Shown here piece by piece: positions 34,488 to 45,971 of a stretch of 64,000 bases of DNA. The notes beneath the pieces were generated by a model. It was not told where the DNA came from. It did no database searches and saw nothing but the letters and a program-made list of their open reading frames with translations. The stretch covers positions 4,556,001-4,620,000 of the forward strand of contig CATNEN010000001.1 of assembly GCA_950097015.1 (NCBI GenBank), read 5' to 3'. Position numbers and translations under genes: made by a program. Each line of letters begins with the position of its first letter. The stretch's first letter is position 1. Origin of the DNA: Macrostomum hystrix (Eukaryota > Platyhelminthes > Macrostomidae).

Positions 34488-37400
34488 GTAAGTAAATCAA
34501 AATAAGTCACATTGCTTAGATATTTTTATAAGCACAAATGTGACTTGTCATGTGCCATATATCATGTGCCATGTGTCATGTGTCAAATAATATATATATG
34601 TTAACTGCTTTAAAAATGGTGGTTGCCAGTTGGTTTTGTTGGTGTTTTCGGATGTGACTCATTTGAATGGGGTCTAACATGCAGAATAAGACATTGTGTA
34701 ACATGTATACTAACATAATAGAAAATATATGTGACTTTTGCCACAAGTTAAACAAATTACAAAGACAAATTTTTTTCTTTGTCTGAAGGTCTATGTAAAT
34801 GACACTATTTAGCATTTTTTATCTAATCAAGGCTAGCTATTAAAGTTTGCTAAGTTAAAAAGCATCAAAGTTAACATAGGAAAAAGTTAGCTTTCAATCA
34901 ATAATAAAAGTTGTATTTATTCTATTATGTAATTGTACAGGGTCCCAGGTCATTTTGGTGACAAGACATTTCGGTGACAGTCATTTTGGTGACAGAATTG
35001 GTCAGTTTGGTGACAACTATTTTTGCACCTAAATATGCTGAGAAAACAGCCTTCCATGATCCAGCAGCTGCTTAAAGCCTGCACTTGCCTTGTCAATTCA
35101 AAACTTGAAAAATGATAATTATACTTATTTAATTAGGAACAAATAACCATTGAAACTACTGAGTACTCATTAAATTATTTAATAATTTAACTCATTTAAA
35201 GGGGCGAGTGGGTCAGTGGCTAACATCGCTGCCTCGCACTCCAAAGGACACTAGTTCAATTCACCCTTCAAGTCACGATTAATTTCGGGACTTGTTGGGG
35301 GGTTTGGACAGTAGCAACTGGCGGAGGTGCACCATATTTCGTGCAATCAAAGCTTGAAATAATAGCTTCGCTCCTACCTTCTGTGTGCCTGTTCTGCGTT
35401 GTGTGAGTTGTGTGCATTGGCGCTGGGGCGTGAGGCCTTGGGGGGTGGCTGGGGGGCAGGTGTACCGCCAAGCGCTTTCTGGACTTCCGTCAGCGCGATT
35501 GGATAAGTGTACACTTATCACCCAGCCCCCCCTGACGGACTGATTTCTTATCAGCCTTCCGCCCTGGCTTAGGTCTGCTATGTGCATGTGGGGCTGGGGT
35601 GGGGGACACTACTGCCTATTCTGGGTGCCTCCTGCCCTCCCTAGCTGGTCTGTGCTGCTGTGTGTGGTGCCTGCTCAGGGGAGGCGGCGCGATGGGCGCA
35701 AAAGCGCCTAGTTTGCCAGTCTGGGGGCGTGCCGCTCCGTTGCTTGTGTAACAAGTGCCCCGGGCCCCCTGCAAAGAGATAGATAGAACTCATTTAAAGT
35801 AAAACCCAGACTTAATCAGAGCAATGCAGCTTCTTATTAGGCCTAATACTTATAGCATCTACTATATTGAGCTTATCATTCAAACTCTGTGGTAAGGAGA
35901 TAGCAATGAGTAGGCAAGGCTGTTTTTTTAGCAAATTTAAGTACAAAAATAGTTGTCACCAATCTGACCAATTATGTCACTGAAATGACTTGAGTTGTCA
36001 CCAAAATGACTGTCACCAAAATGACCTGTGGACCTTGTACAGAATAGTAAATAAAATTCAATGTAGCCAGATTCCTACTTCTTTATGCTAATTTTATATT
36101 AGCTTTATTCTTATAATCTTTAAATAATCTTTTTTTCTATAAGCTAAAAGTTCTAATTTGTCTTATATGATCTCAAAGGGTGGTGACTTTTAATGTTGCT
36201 GAGTGTAGTTTGAATCAAGTTTCAAGTTTGTGTTTTGCACTGAAAATATTGCTAAGCTTATGAGCAATCTGAAATCAATTGTCTCAAACTCTTGCTGCAG
36301 GTGTTGAATACGAGTACAAGCTTAATTGTTCTGGTGACCAGAACAACTCCTATACAGAAAATAATAAATGACACCTGTGATAGGAGTTGGAAAGCATTGG
36401 CTAAAAAACTGCCGTTAATGAGCATCTGCTCACCTATTATAGCTGATGTGATGTTTAACCACACAATTTTTTTGTCTTTAGAATCCTGTAGGAATGATTA
36501 AGTCTATGTACATTAAAGCCCAACAACCTATTTTTAACAGTCAGCTCACCATTACAACAAGCTAGCTGTTATCTTTAATTTGTTCAGCTCACAAAAATAC
36601 CAGACTAGACTGACCTGATTTGTACCAAGTTTTTTCACCCAAAACTTCTATACCCAACTATGTTTATAAATTTTTAACTGACTCAACAGCGACTCAAGTC
36701 ACTTTTCCTCAAGCAAGCTACATTACCTAAATTCTACTTTTCTTTTTGTTAAAGTTGGTTCCCGTGTTTATTAAAATATGTATGTTGACCCTTCAGATAG
36801 CCTACCCATTATATTTTAAATTTGTTTTATCAGTTTAATTACTTACTCTATATTGGTTTTTTGTACTATTTAAAGGTTTATCCTTCCACTTTTATATATT
36901 GGCTTATTCTTGGCTGTAACTATTTTTTTCTAGCTAAAATGTTTCTTCAATTACTTTTATTCAATAAGTCTATATGATATGTTATAAAGTAATTTAGTTA
37001 TAAATATAAAGCAATTTTTACTAACCAATCAGTTAGTTAGAATTTTTATAGCAAATTATGAATTATATCTTAATAGTTTCCTATGGCTTTCGGATAGTTC
37101 TTGTATAGTTATAATCCTGTAGAATATAATATTTGTTGAGAATAAGACAATTCATTTTATACTTCATCTACTAGTTAGTCTAGTTGTAGATATAATTATA
37201 ATTAAGCCAATAAATAAAAAGCCTTTAAGATGGCTAAAACTATAAGTTGGCCTCTTTGTCTTACAATGTTGTTTATGCAATGTGCTCCCTTTAATATCTA
37301 TATTTTTTGTATCTATTACACTCTGTTTATTATAAAATAATGCAAAAATATAAACCAATTAGAATTTGAGCTATTTATTGCAAAACATTTATTTATTGAA

Positions 37401-40208
37401 ATAATTAAATTTATTTCAGGTATTCTTATTGGTTTTCTATAAATCATTCCAATCATGCATATATTTTATAAATCAGTATTAAATTATTTGCAATAAAAAA
37501 CTCTTTTTTACTATAACATATATAAGCTAAAGCATTTTTGATTTGTAATACAGGTCGAAGAGCTGAAGCGTCTAAATGGCCTGTGGAGCAATGACGGCCT
37601 GCAGTTAAAACCGTCCATCAAAGTGCCGGAATCGTCTGCAGGCTCTAGTTCAACAGCTTCGTCTAGAAATCCGACACCAACAGCGATGACTAGTGGCGGT
37701 TCTGCCGCTCTCGTAAGCTTGGAACAGTTTGTCAGCGAAGATGACGCAGAGCCGGCGACACCAGATGCTCCAGCTGCGACGGCAGCAACAGCAGCTTCAT
37801 CCACTGCAAAGCAGCCAACGAAATCAGGTGCCGGTGCTTCTGTTTCGCGTTCGAAAACGTTTTCTAACGAGCGTGACTTTAGCGAAATGGATTCTGGAGA
37901 GTTTCTAAGGAAATTCGATTTACAATTTATGCAAATAAAGACAAACATTGAAAAACTCGAGAACGAAAGCAGGTAAGTTTATTTCGATGTTCTTGGATGC
38001 TAGACACTTTTTTCTAGTTTCTTCCTTCAGGACCAGCTCCCCGAGATTCTTCAGGACCAGCTCCCTAGATTCTTCCTTCAGGACCAGCTCCCTAGATTCT
38101 TCCTTCAGGACCAGCTCCCTAGATTCTTCCTTCAGGACCAGCTCCCCGAGATTCTTCAGGACCAGCTCCCCTAGATTCTTCAGGACCAGCTCCCTAGATT
38201 CTTCAGGACCAGCTCCCCTAGATTCTTCCTTCAGGACCAGCTCCCTGAGATTCTTCAGGACCAGCTCCCCTAGATTCTTCAGGACCAGCTCCCTAGATTC
38301 TTCCTTCAGGACCAGCTCCCTGAGATTCTTCAGGACCAGCTCCCTAGATTCTTCAGGACCAGCTCCCCTAGATTCTTCAGGACCAGCTCCCCTAGATTCT
38401 TCAGGACCAGCTCCCCTAGATTCTTCAGGACCAGCTCCCCTAGATTCTTCAGGACCAGCTCCCCTAGATTCTTCCCGAAAGTCTTCAGGACCACTCTCCG
38501 AAAGTCTTCAGGACCAGCTCCCTGAGATTCTTCAGGACCAGCTCCCCTAGATTCTTCAAGACCAGCTCCCTAGATTCTTCCTTCAGGACCAGCTCCCTAG
38601 ATTCTTCCTTCAGGACCAGCTCCCTAGATTCTTCCATCAGGACCAGCTCCCTAGATTCTTCCATCAGGACCAGCTCCCCGAGATTCTTCAGGACCAGCTC
38701 CCTAGATTCTTCTTTCAGGACCAGCTCCCCGAAATTATTCCTTCAGGAACAGCTTCTTCCCGAAATTCTTCCTTCAGGACCAGCTCCCCGAGATTCTTCA
38801 GGACCAGCTCCCCGAAATTCTCCCTTCAGGACCAGCTTCCTAAGATTCTTCAGGACCAGCTCCCCGAGATTCTTCAGGACCAGCTCCCCGAAATTCTCCC
38901 TTCAGGACCAGCTTCCTAAGATTCTTCAGGACCAGCTCCCCGAGATTCTTCACGACCACTCTCCGAAAGTCTTCAGGACCATTTTTCGAAAGTCTTCAGG
39001 ACCACTCTCCAAAAGTCTTCAGGGCCACTCTTTAAAAGTCTTCAGGACCATTCTCCAAAAGTCTTCAGGACCATTCTCTAAAGTCTTCAGCACCATTCTC
39101 CAGAAGTCTTCAGGACCACTCTCCAAAAGTCTTTAGGACCATTCTCCGAAAGTCTTCAGGACCATTTTTCGAAAGTCTTCAGGACCACTCTCCAAAAGTC
39201 TTCAGGGCCACTCTTTAAAAGTCTTCAGGACCATTCTCCAAAAGTCTTCAGGACCATTCTCTAAAGTCTTCAGCACCATTCTCCAGAAGTCTTCAGGACC
39301 ACTCTCCAAAAGTCTTCAGGACCACTCTCCAAAAGTCTTCAGGACCACTCTCCAAAAGTCTTCAGGACCACTCTCTAAAGTCTTCAGCACCATTCTCCAG
39401 AAGTCTTCAGGACCACTCTCCAAAAGTCTTTAGGACCATTCTCCAAAAGTCTTCAGGACCACTCTCCAAAAGTCTTCAGGACCATTCTCCAAAAGTCTTC
39501 AGGACCATTCTCTAAAGTCTTCAGCACCATTCTCCAGAAGTCTTCAGGACCACTCTCCAAAAGTCTTCAGGACCACTCTCCAAAAGTCTTCAGGACCACT
39601 CTCCAAAAGTCTTCAGGACCACTCTCTAAAGTCTTCAGCACCATTCTCCAGAAGTCTTCAGGACCACTCTCCAAAAGTCTTTAGGACCATTCTCCAAAAG
39701 TCTTCAGGACCACTCTCCAAAAGTCTTCAGGACCATTCTCCAAAAGTCTTCAGGACCACTCTCCAAAAGTCTTCAGGACCACTCTCCAAAAGTCTTCAGG
39801 ACCACTCTCCAAAAGTCTTCAGGACCACTCTCTGAAAGTCCTCAGGACCCTTCTCCGAAAGTCAAAGCTCACCGAGATTTTTAAGGACCACTTAAAAAAT
39901 TACCTTCCCTTGTCGGCAGTTTTTTAGAGTGTAAATTTAAAAGAATGTATACATTTTCTACCAGCCTATCAGAGGAGGACACGGCAGCTGCCTACAGTTG
40001 CATGCCGTCTAGGAGAACAGCTAGATACATGCACAGCAGGCACGCACTGCGCTCCGCGCCAATCACACCCGCCGCTATTGGCGGCGTTGGTGTAGCGGCT
40101 ATGGTTGATTCAACGCGCGACTTTCTAGCCAATCCGGAGCTAGTGGTTCGTTCCCAACAGACTTTACCAACTTCATCCGAAGCTGAAGAAACTTTCTATA
40201 AGCTCTAG
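34305..40208 (+). CDS. LysM-domain protein of the LYSMD1/2 type
   Basis: Animal LYSMD proteins carry one LysM module, which in other organisms binds peptidoglycan or chitin-like glycans; the animal role is poorly known. Three exons, 34305-34487, 37554-37972 and 39965-40208, join in phase to about 281 residues. The LysM domain is split by intron 1: HKVKPTDTLVSLAIKYETS in exon 1 and VEELKRLNGLWSNDGLQLK in exon 2, a good family match. Exon 2 continues with an Ala/Thr/Ser-rich linker and a helix with FLRKFDLQFMQIKTNIEKL, as in LYSMD1/2. Exon 3 has a basic segment MPSRRTARYMHSRHALRS. No transmembrane helix is visible, which argues against LYSMD3/4. The start is the first ATG before SDEKDILFT; an upstream extension in frame is possible. 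Confidence 0.85.
34941..36034. mobile_element. Long-inverted-repeat DNA transposon with 8-bp target duplication and nested SINE
   Basis: Flanked by TTGTACAG on both sides (34933-34940 and 36035-36042). Inverted repeats of about 115 bp: both ends begin GGTCC and carry repeated TCATTTTGGTGACA blocks, with matching internal sequence up to GCTG...AACAGCC. No transposase. A 585-bp SINE (35202-35786) has landed in its centre. Lies in intron 1 of the LysM gene. hAT, Merlin or P superfamily by duplication length. Confidence 0.85.
35202..35786 (+). mobile_element. tRNA-derived SINE of a third family, 13-bp target duplication
   Basis: Flanked by AACTCATTTAAAG (35189-35201 and 35787-35799), which is perfect. 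The head has an A-box-like GTGGGTCAGTGGCTAACATC and a B-box-like AGTTCAATTCACC. The body is about 500 bp, GC-rich on average, with a G/T-rich 3' half, and it ends in (AGAT)n. No protein domain was recognised in its open frames. Confidence 0.88.
36043..37553. other. Remainder of LYSMD-type intron 1
   Basis: AT-rich, no repeats or coding signal recognised beyond short frames. Confidence 0.4.
37554..37972 (+). CDS. LYSMD-type exon 2: second half of LysM, linker and helix
   Basis: 419 nt. Acceptor TTTGTAATACAG|GTC and donor GAAAGCAG|GTAAGT. Completes the LysM fold at LKPSIKVP. Confidence 0.88.
38028..38960. repeat. 24-28-bp pyrimidine-rich minisatellite in LYSMD-type intron 2
   Basis: Units such as CTTCAGGACCAGCTCCCCTA-GATT, with or without an extra CTTC. 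Each contains a polypyrimidine tract followed by CAG (ATTCTTCCTTCAG|GACC), the form of a 3' splice site in the sense strand. Confidence 0.95.
38940..39870. repeat. 23-bp minisatellite, derived from the preceding array
   Basis: About 40 units of AAAGTCTTCAGGACCACTCT-type sequence. It shares CTTCAGGACCA with the array before it, so the two are stages of one array. Blocks containing CTCTAAAGTCTTCAGCACCA recur, showing higher-order duplication. Ends about 95 bp before the last exon. Confidence 0.95.
39965..40208 (+). CDS. LYSMD-type terminal exon
   Basis: 244 nt. Acceptor TTTTCTACCAG|C completes AG|C (Ser), giving LSEEDTAAAYSCMPSRR. Ends at TAG 40206-40208. A competing acceptor 9 bp downstream would break the frame. 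Confidence 0.78.
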
Positions 40209-41149
40209 AGAATAATAGAACATTGTTTTTGAACTGAACAAACAATTATTGGAAGCCGCTGATTAAGTATTTTTAGTGTAGCGTTTAAGACACTAAAAAT
40301 ATGTCTGTAGGCTTTCTGTTTGTGACGCTAAACTACTGTCATCATTCCATTCAGTCTCTATAGATTCAGTTTTCAATGTAGTTGCTAACGTATATATTAT
40401 TGACATTGTATATGTTTTTATCTTGCTTTCCCAAAAATGCACATAAAACTTGTCTAGAACATTTGGTGGGGACAGGTTGGTCAATGGGCAGTTAAATTGA
40501 GTTGAATTATTAGAAAATTGAATTATTGAGCTTTGAATGTCAGATGAATGAATTATTGATTCGTTGTGTAAGAAAATTTACTTTTGCAGGAAAGCAAGTA
40601 AAACTCTTAACTCATCACAGATGCGTTAATTAAACGAACTACCAAATTGATTTCATTCATTATTTAGCTGCTTTTCTAGGGTTTTTATTTCGCTAATATA
40701 AATTCTAATTAAGTTATTCAAGTTTACAGTCCTGTGTCTTGTAATTTCAAAGCTGAATGTCTGTGTGGCTGGTTACATGAACGCACTAAAATTATGAAAA
40801 ACATGTCTTGCCACAATTATCATAGTTTTTTGGTGTCACAATTTCCTAGAGAACAAATTAAAACACTTTTTTTATTTGTGAACGATTGCACACAGCAACT
40901 GTGAACAGTCGTGATTTCTTACCAACGCATTAAATAAGAAATAATAGACTATATTCCATTCCTAAATATATATATTATTATGTATAAAAAATTAATTATA
41001 CCAGCTTTTTTAATTGATGCGTCAGTCAAAGTCACAGAGTTACATGTAAGGCGAGTGCATTGTTTTTTATCGGTTTGTGAATTAAAAATCTATTGCGAAA
41101 TTAGTGTAGCATTTTTTTCTTTGTTATAGCACTCGCTCCAGCCACACCG
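40209..41149. other. Spacer after the LYSMD-type gene
   Basis: 3' UTR and intergenic AT-rich DNA. No gene seen. An ATTAAA lies near 40930. Confidence 0.4.
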
Positions 41150-42160
41150 CCGCCCCAAAATGTACGCACAATCCAGCCCAGCCCTCACCCGCCACCCCAA
41201 AATGTACGCACAATCCAGCCCAGCCATCACGCACCACCCCAAAATGTACGCACAATCCAGCCCAGCCATCACCCGCCACCCCAAAATGTACGCACAATCC
41301 AGCCCAGCCCTCACCCGCCTCCCCAAAATGTACCCACAGTCCAGACCAGCCCTCACGCGCCACCCCAAAATGTACGCACAATCCAGCCCAGCCATCACCC
41401 GCCTCCCCAAAATGTACGCACAATCCAGCCCAGCCCTCACCCGCCTCCCCAAAATGTACGCACAATCCAGCCCAGCCATCACCCGCCACCCCAAAATGTA
41501 CGCACAATCCAGCCCAGCCATCACCCGCCTCCCCAAAATGTACGCACAATCCAGCCCAGCCCTCACCCGCCTCCCCAAAATGTACGCACAGTCCAGACCA
41601 GCCCTCACGCACCACCCCAAAATGTACGCACAATCCAGCCCAGCCCTCACCCGCCTCCCCAAAATGTACGCACAATCCAGCCCAGCCCTCACCCGCCTCC
41701 CCAAAATGTACGCACAATCCAGCCCAGCCATCACCCGCCACCCCAAAATGTACGCACAATCCAGCCCAGCCATCACCCGCCTCCCCAAAATGTACGCACA
41801 ATCCAGCCCAGCCCTCACCCGCCTCCCCAAAATGTACGCACAGTCCAGACCAGCCCTCACGCACCACCCCAAAATGTACGCACAATCCAGCCCAGCCCTC
41901 ACCCGCCTCCCCAAAATGTACGCACAGTCCAGACCAGCCCTCACGCGCCACCCCAAAATGTACGCACAATCCAGCCCAGCCCTCACCCGCCTCCCCAAAA
42001 TGTACGCACAATCCAGCCCAGCCCTCACCCGCCTCCCCAAAATGTACGCACAATCCAGCCCAGCCCTCACCCGCCTCCCCAAAATCTACGCACAATCCAT
42101 CCCAGTCTCACCCGCCGCCTTAAAATGTACGCACAATCCAGCCCAGCCCTTACTAGAACC
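41150..42160. repeat. 42-bp minisatellite, about 24 copies
   Basis: Unit contains CCCAAAATGTACGCACAATC followed by CAGCCCAGCCCTCACCCG. Because 42 is divisible by three and the unit lacks stops, one plus and two minus frames stay open for over 320 codons. GC-rich compared with its surroundings, strand-asymmetric (C-rich plus strand). I do not call it coding: no start context, splice site or domain. Confidence 0.95.
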
Positions 42161-43100
42161 CAAAACTTACCAAAAGAAGTGTTTGCGCTCCAATGGGTCT
42201 TTAAATTTCAACAAACAAAAGAAGCTGTAATTATCTTCTGCTAATATTCTTCCCAGCTTTCGTTTATAGCAATATAAGTACTTTAAATTGTTGATTTAAT
42301 TATTTTTGCTTCCTTATGTTTCGCTACTGTTCGTGTTGTATTTTGTTAATCTTTAAAACACAATCCTTGAAAAGCCAAATGGCTTAGTTGTTTACAATAA
42401 TTATCTACATGTAGCACGATTAATATATATATATATTTGTGCCATCCTTATTTCGTCTTAATTTATATACTCGTATATATATTTGTAGATTTATAGTTTT
42501 TGTGGCGCAAATTTACTAAATAATTACATCTGATGTAAAAGTTTTCTGCTTTTCAAGGAAAGAAATGTAATAATGTATTTATTTAAGGTTTTTAACAGTG
42601 GTGCTAAATAATTTTGGTCTACTAAAACAAGGCACAATGTCCTTAGTAATTATTGTAAATTGATATTTGTTATTGATTCTATTAAAAATTTCACATTATT
42701 ATATAATTTTTAATCAAGTATAGCTTTGGGTTGTCCTGTCTAACATAATTATATATTAATACTATAGTGGTATGTTAGCAAGATGTTGTATTTGTTATCT
42801 GTGTCCCTAAGTCAAGTCTTTGCTATGCTTTAAATCAACTCCTTATAATTGTCTTCTTGTTTTCTATACAAAAATTTCTGCTGTCTGTAAAACTGATTTG
42901 CAATAACTCTCCGATTACTACGAAATTTCGTTATCAACATTTATTTTTATTTGAACAAATTGAACATTGATCAAATTATTCTTGATTGTGTTATTTTGTT
43001 TCCGTTTAACTCGTAGTCTTTGTGTCTCTTACTTTTAAGACCAAATTTTAAAATGTTAGTTTATTGTCAACACGAGTTATCTAGTTATAAAGAGTCTTTT
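42161..43100. other. AT-rich spacer between arrays
   Basis: No coding signal recognised; short (TA)n run near 42423. Confidence 0.4.
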
Positions 43101-44075
43101 ATCAAATGGCAGTTGTCTGTCATGAAATGGCAGTTGTCTGTCATGAAATGGCAGTTGTCTGTCATGAAATGGCAGTTGTCTGTCATGAAATGGCAGTTGT
43201 CTGTCATGAAATGGCAGTTGTCTGTCATGAAATGGCAGTTGTCTGTCATGAAATGACAGTTGTCTGTTATGAAATGGCAGTTGTCTGTCATGAAATGGCA
43301 GTTGTCTGTCATGAAATGGCAGTTGTCTGTCATGAAATGGCAGTTATCTGTCATCAAATGGCAGTTGTCTGTCATTAAATGGCAGTTGTCTGTCATGAAA
43401 TGGCAGTTGTCTGTCATGAAATGGCAGTTGTCTGTCATGAAATGGCAGTTGTCTGTCATGAAATGGCAGTTGTCTGTCATGAAATGGCAGTTGTCTGTCA
43501 TGAAATGGCAGTTGTCTGTCATGAAATGGCAGTTGTCTGTCATGAAATGGCAGTTGTCTGTCATGAAATGACAGTTGTCTGTTATGAAATGGCAGTTGTC
43601 TGTCATGAAATGGCAGTTGTCTGTCATGAAATGGCAGTTGTCTGTCATGAAATGGCAGTTATCTGTCATCAAATGGCAGTTGTCTGTCATGAAATGGCAG
43701 TTGTCTGTCATGAAATGGCAGTTGTCTGTCATGAAATGGCAGTTGTCTGTCATGAAATGACAGTTGTCTGTTATGAAATGACAGTTGTCTGTTATGAAAT
43801 GGCAGTTGTCTGTCATGAAATGGCAGTTGTCTGTCATGAAATGGCAGTTGTTTGTCATGAAATAACAGCTGTTGGTCATAAAATGGCAGTTGCTGTCATA
43901 CAAATTGTTGTAAATCACAAAAGGACAGTTGTCTGTTATAAAAAACAGCTGTTGTCTATCATCAAATGGCATTGTCTGTCATCAAATGGCAGTTGTCTGT
44001 CATGAAATAGCAGTTTTCTGTCATAAAATGGCAGTTGTCTGTCATTAAATGTCAATTGTTTGTCATAAATGTCAT
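43101..44075. repeat. 21-bp minisatellite upstream of QDPR, about 46 copies
   Basis: Unit ATGGCAGTTGTCTGTCATGA plus A. The unit contains the partial palindrome GACAGTTGTC in variants. A marked pair of variant units recurs 315 bp apart (15 units) and again 189 bp later, showing block duplication. The array ends about 140 bp before the QDPR start codon. Confidence 0.95.
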
Positions 44076-44217
44076 GTCAATATAAAAATTGCGCTTAAAA
44101 TTTTGTAATGAAAGAAAAAAAGTATATAAAAATAATATAATGATTTACTTTCCAATCCCACAGCAAAGCATTGCATCTTATCCAGAAATTTAAATTAAGC
44201 TACTAATTTGTCAAACA

Positions 44218-44685
44218 ATGTCCAGCACTAAGCGCATCCTTGTTTACGGTGGTCGGGGTGCCCTTGGCTCCGCCTGTGTTGCACATTTCAAACAACTCGG
44301 CAACTGGGTCTGCAGCGTCGACATTGCCAATAATCCGGACGCCGACGTCAGCGTAGGCGTCTCGCCTTCTTCGGCCACCCTAGCCGAACAGCACGAAGCG
44401 GTCGCTGCCGATGTTGCTAGAGTTCTTAACAATGAGAAATTAGACGCCGTGATTTGCGTGGCAGGCGGTTGGGCCGGCGGCGATGCCGGCAGCGATAATT
44501 TTGTCACTGATTGCGAACTAGTGATCCGACAGTCAGTGTGGACTAGTGTCATCGCTGCTAGCTTAGCTGCCAAACATTTGGCCAGCGGAGACTCTCTGCT
44601 AGTGCTCACTGGTGCTCAACCGGCTCTGGGACCAACGCCTGGCATGATCGGATACGGATTGGCCAAGGCTGCTGTGCATCACCTG
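44218..44685 (+). CDS. QDPR: QDPR exon 1
   Basis: 156 codons from ATG 44218 to CACCTG|GTTAGA. The donor is non-optimal (GTTAGA) but is the only position that gives AVHHL-VRSLAE in register with the family. Confidence 0.92.
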
Positions 44686-45372
44686 GTTAGAGTCATGTTG
44701 TGTGCTTCTGTAACGCCTAACCTAAATACCCAGTCCGTATTCTAGATTTTCATGGCGATAAATTGAATATTTTAGGCGATACAGAAAAAAATAAAAAAAC
44801 GTGGGTAGAATGTAGCACGAGTGACATTCAGTTGGAGCATTTGTTGTGCAATCTACAAGTGAGAGTGCACACTGCCTGACAATTAGAAAGTCGGGGCAGA
44901 TGTACACACCTGTGTGAGTGTTTGCCTGCGTACGGTATCTGTGCGCGTGTGTGCACATGAGTTGTTGGCTGCGGGTCTGGTGTCACCAAATGATGTGCCA
45001 TTGCCCGCAGCCCTGCTGCAACAATCTTTATTATTAACACTTTTTCAGTGTACAAAAGTGCAAGTTCGCGATCCAAATTTTCTTTGTCGAGGATTTATTT
45101 ATTTTCACATTTTGCAGGTTCGTTCCCTCGCCGAATCGAACTCTGGACTACCATCGGGCACTCGCACTGCGGCTATACTGCCAGTAACTTTGGACACGCC
45201 AGCCAATAGGCGCGCTATGGGAGAAGCCAATGTTAGCGAATGGACGCCGTTAGATTTTGTTGCCAAGCTGATCGCTAATTGGACAATTCGTGGTGATTCC
45301 AACCAGCCTAAATCGGGCAGCCTGCTGACACTGGTTACTAAGGACTTCAAGACTGAAGTACTGCCCGCTTGA
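44218..45372 (+). CDS. QDPR: Dihydropteridine reductase
   Basis: QDPR uses NADH to reduce quinonoid dihydrobiopterin to tetrahydrobiopterin, the cofactor of aromatic amino-acid hydroxylases, in the cytosol. Two exons, 44218-44685 and 45118-45372, join in phase to 240 residues, close to the 244 of human QDPR. The short-chain dehydrogenase signature is complete: nucleotide-binding GGRGALG near the N-terminus, an Asp at the end of the second strand (SVDI), the family segment AGGWAGGDAG, and the catalytic YGLAK (Tyr-x3-Lys). The C-terminal PVTLDTPANRRAM and SGSLLTLVT segments are specific to QDPR. A CCAATCCCACAG at 44152-44163 looks like a splice acceptor 54 nt before the ATG, suggesting a 5' UTR intron or trans-splicing. 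An AATAAA lies at 45829. Confidence 0.95.
44841..45040 (+). mobile_element. SINE-A copy without tRNA head, in QDPR intron
   Basis: Begins within the body (TTGTTGTGCAATCTAC), continues with GTGCACACTGCCTGACA and CAGATGTACACACCTGTGTG, and ends GCTGCAACAATC plus an (ATT)n tail. The 5' truncation is as expected for reverse-transcribed copies. Sense orientation. Confidence 0.85.
45118..45372 (+). CDS. QDPR: QDPR exon 2
   Basis: 85 codons including stop. Acceptor CACATTTTGCAG|GTT. Contains PVTLDTPANRR and the C-terminal end TEVLPA. Confidence 0.93.
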   Translation, partial: VRSLAESNSGLPSGTRTAAILPVTLDTPANRRAMGEANVSEWTPLDFVAKLIANWTIRGDSNQPKSGSLLTLVTKDFKTEVLPA

Positions 45373-45971
45373 TTATCTTGGCCAATGACGACTATATTGG
45401 TTTAACATTTTTTTACCTGGTTAAGGCTTTGATCAATATTTCTTAGTTTTTTAGACTTCAATGAATCTCATTATGCATCGATAACAATACGTTTTATAAA
45501 GAATCGGTAACTTTTAGAAATTCCATTTCAACCGTTAATGCATAATATGCTAATTAAATAATATTTGTCGTATTTGATATAGTTTTTTCTGCTAATCTTC
45601 CATTACAGTTATTTATTTCTTTTTTGCTAGATATTTTAGAATTAATTTATCCCATTTTTTAATTGCTTTATAATGATTTTTGTTGTTTAAATTTACTTTA
45701 GTATTGTTGTTTGCAATCGAAAATAATTATATTTTTTGGTGCAATAGACTTTATTTGTTCATCTAATTAATTATTCATTCGTATTGTTCTACTAGCTTGA
45801 TTTTCTTAAACTTTTTTTACATTTAATCAATAAATTTATATAAATTCGATACTTATAATCATAAATATACCATGAATTTATTTTTATTTTAACCTTTATA
45901 AATCAACTTATCATCTCACTGTGGTCTCCCATTTATTAAGCTAATAGTAATCAGATAACAGATAATCACAA
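45373..45971. other. QDPR 3' UTR and spacer
   Basis: AT-rich; candidate polyadenylation signals include AATAAA at 45829. Any first exon of the downstream PAK1IP1-like gene may lie here or within the following array, but I cannot identify it. Confidence 0.4.

Noticed and set aside
35279-35587. Frame of 102 codons inside the SINE body
   Set aside because: Lies within a SINE with clear target duplication and shows no retroelement domain.
44722-45076. Minus-strand frames in the QDPR intron
   Set aside because: They are produced by the SINE-A body in antisense.
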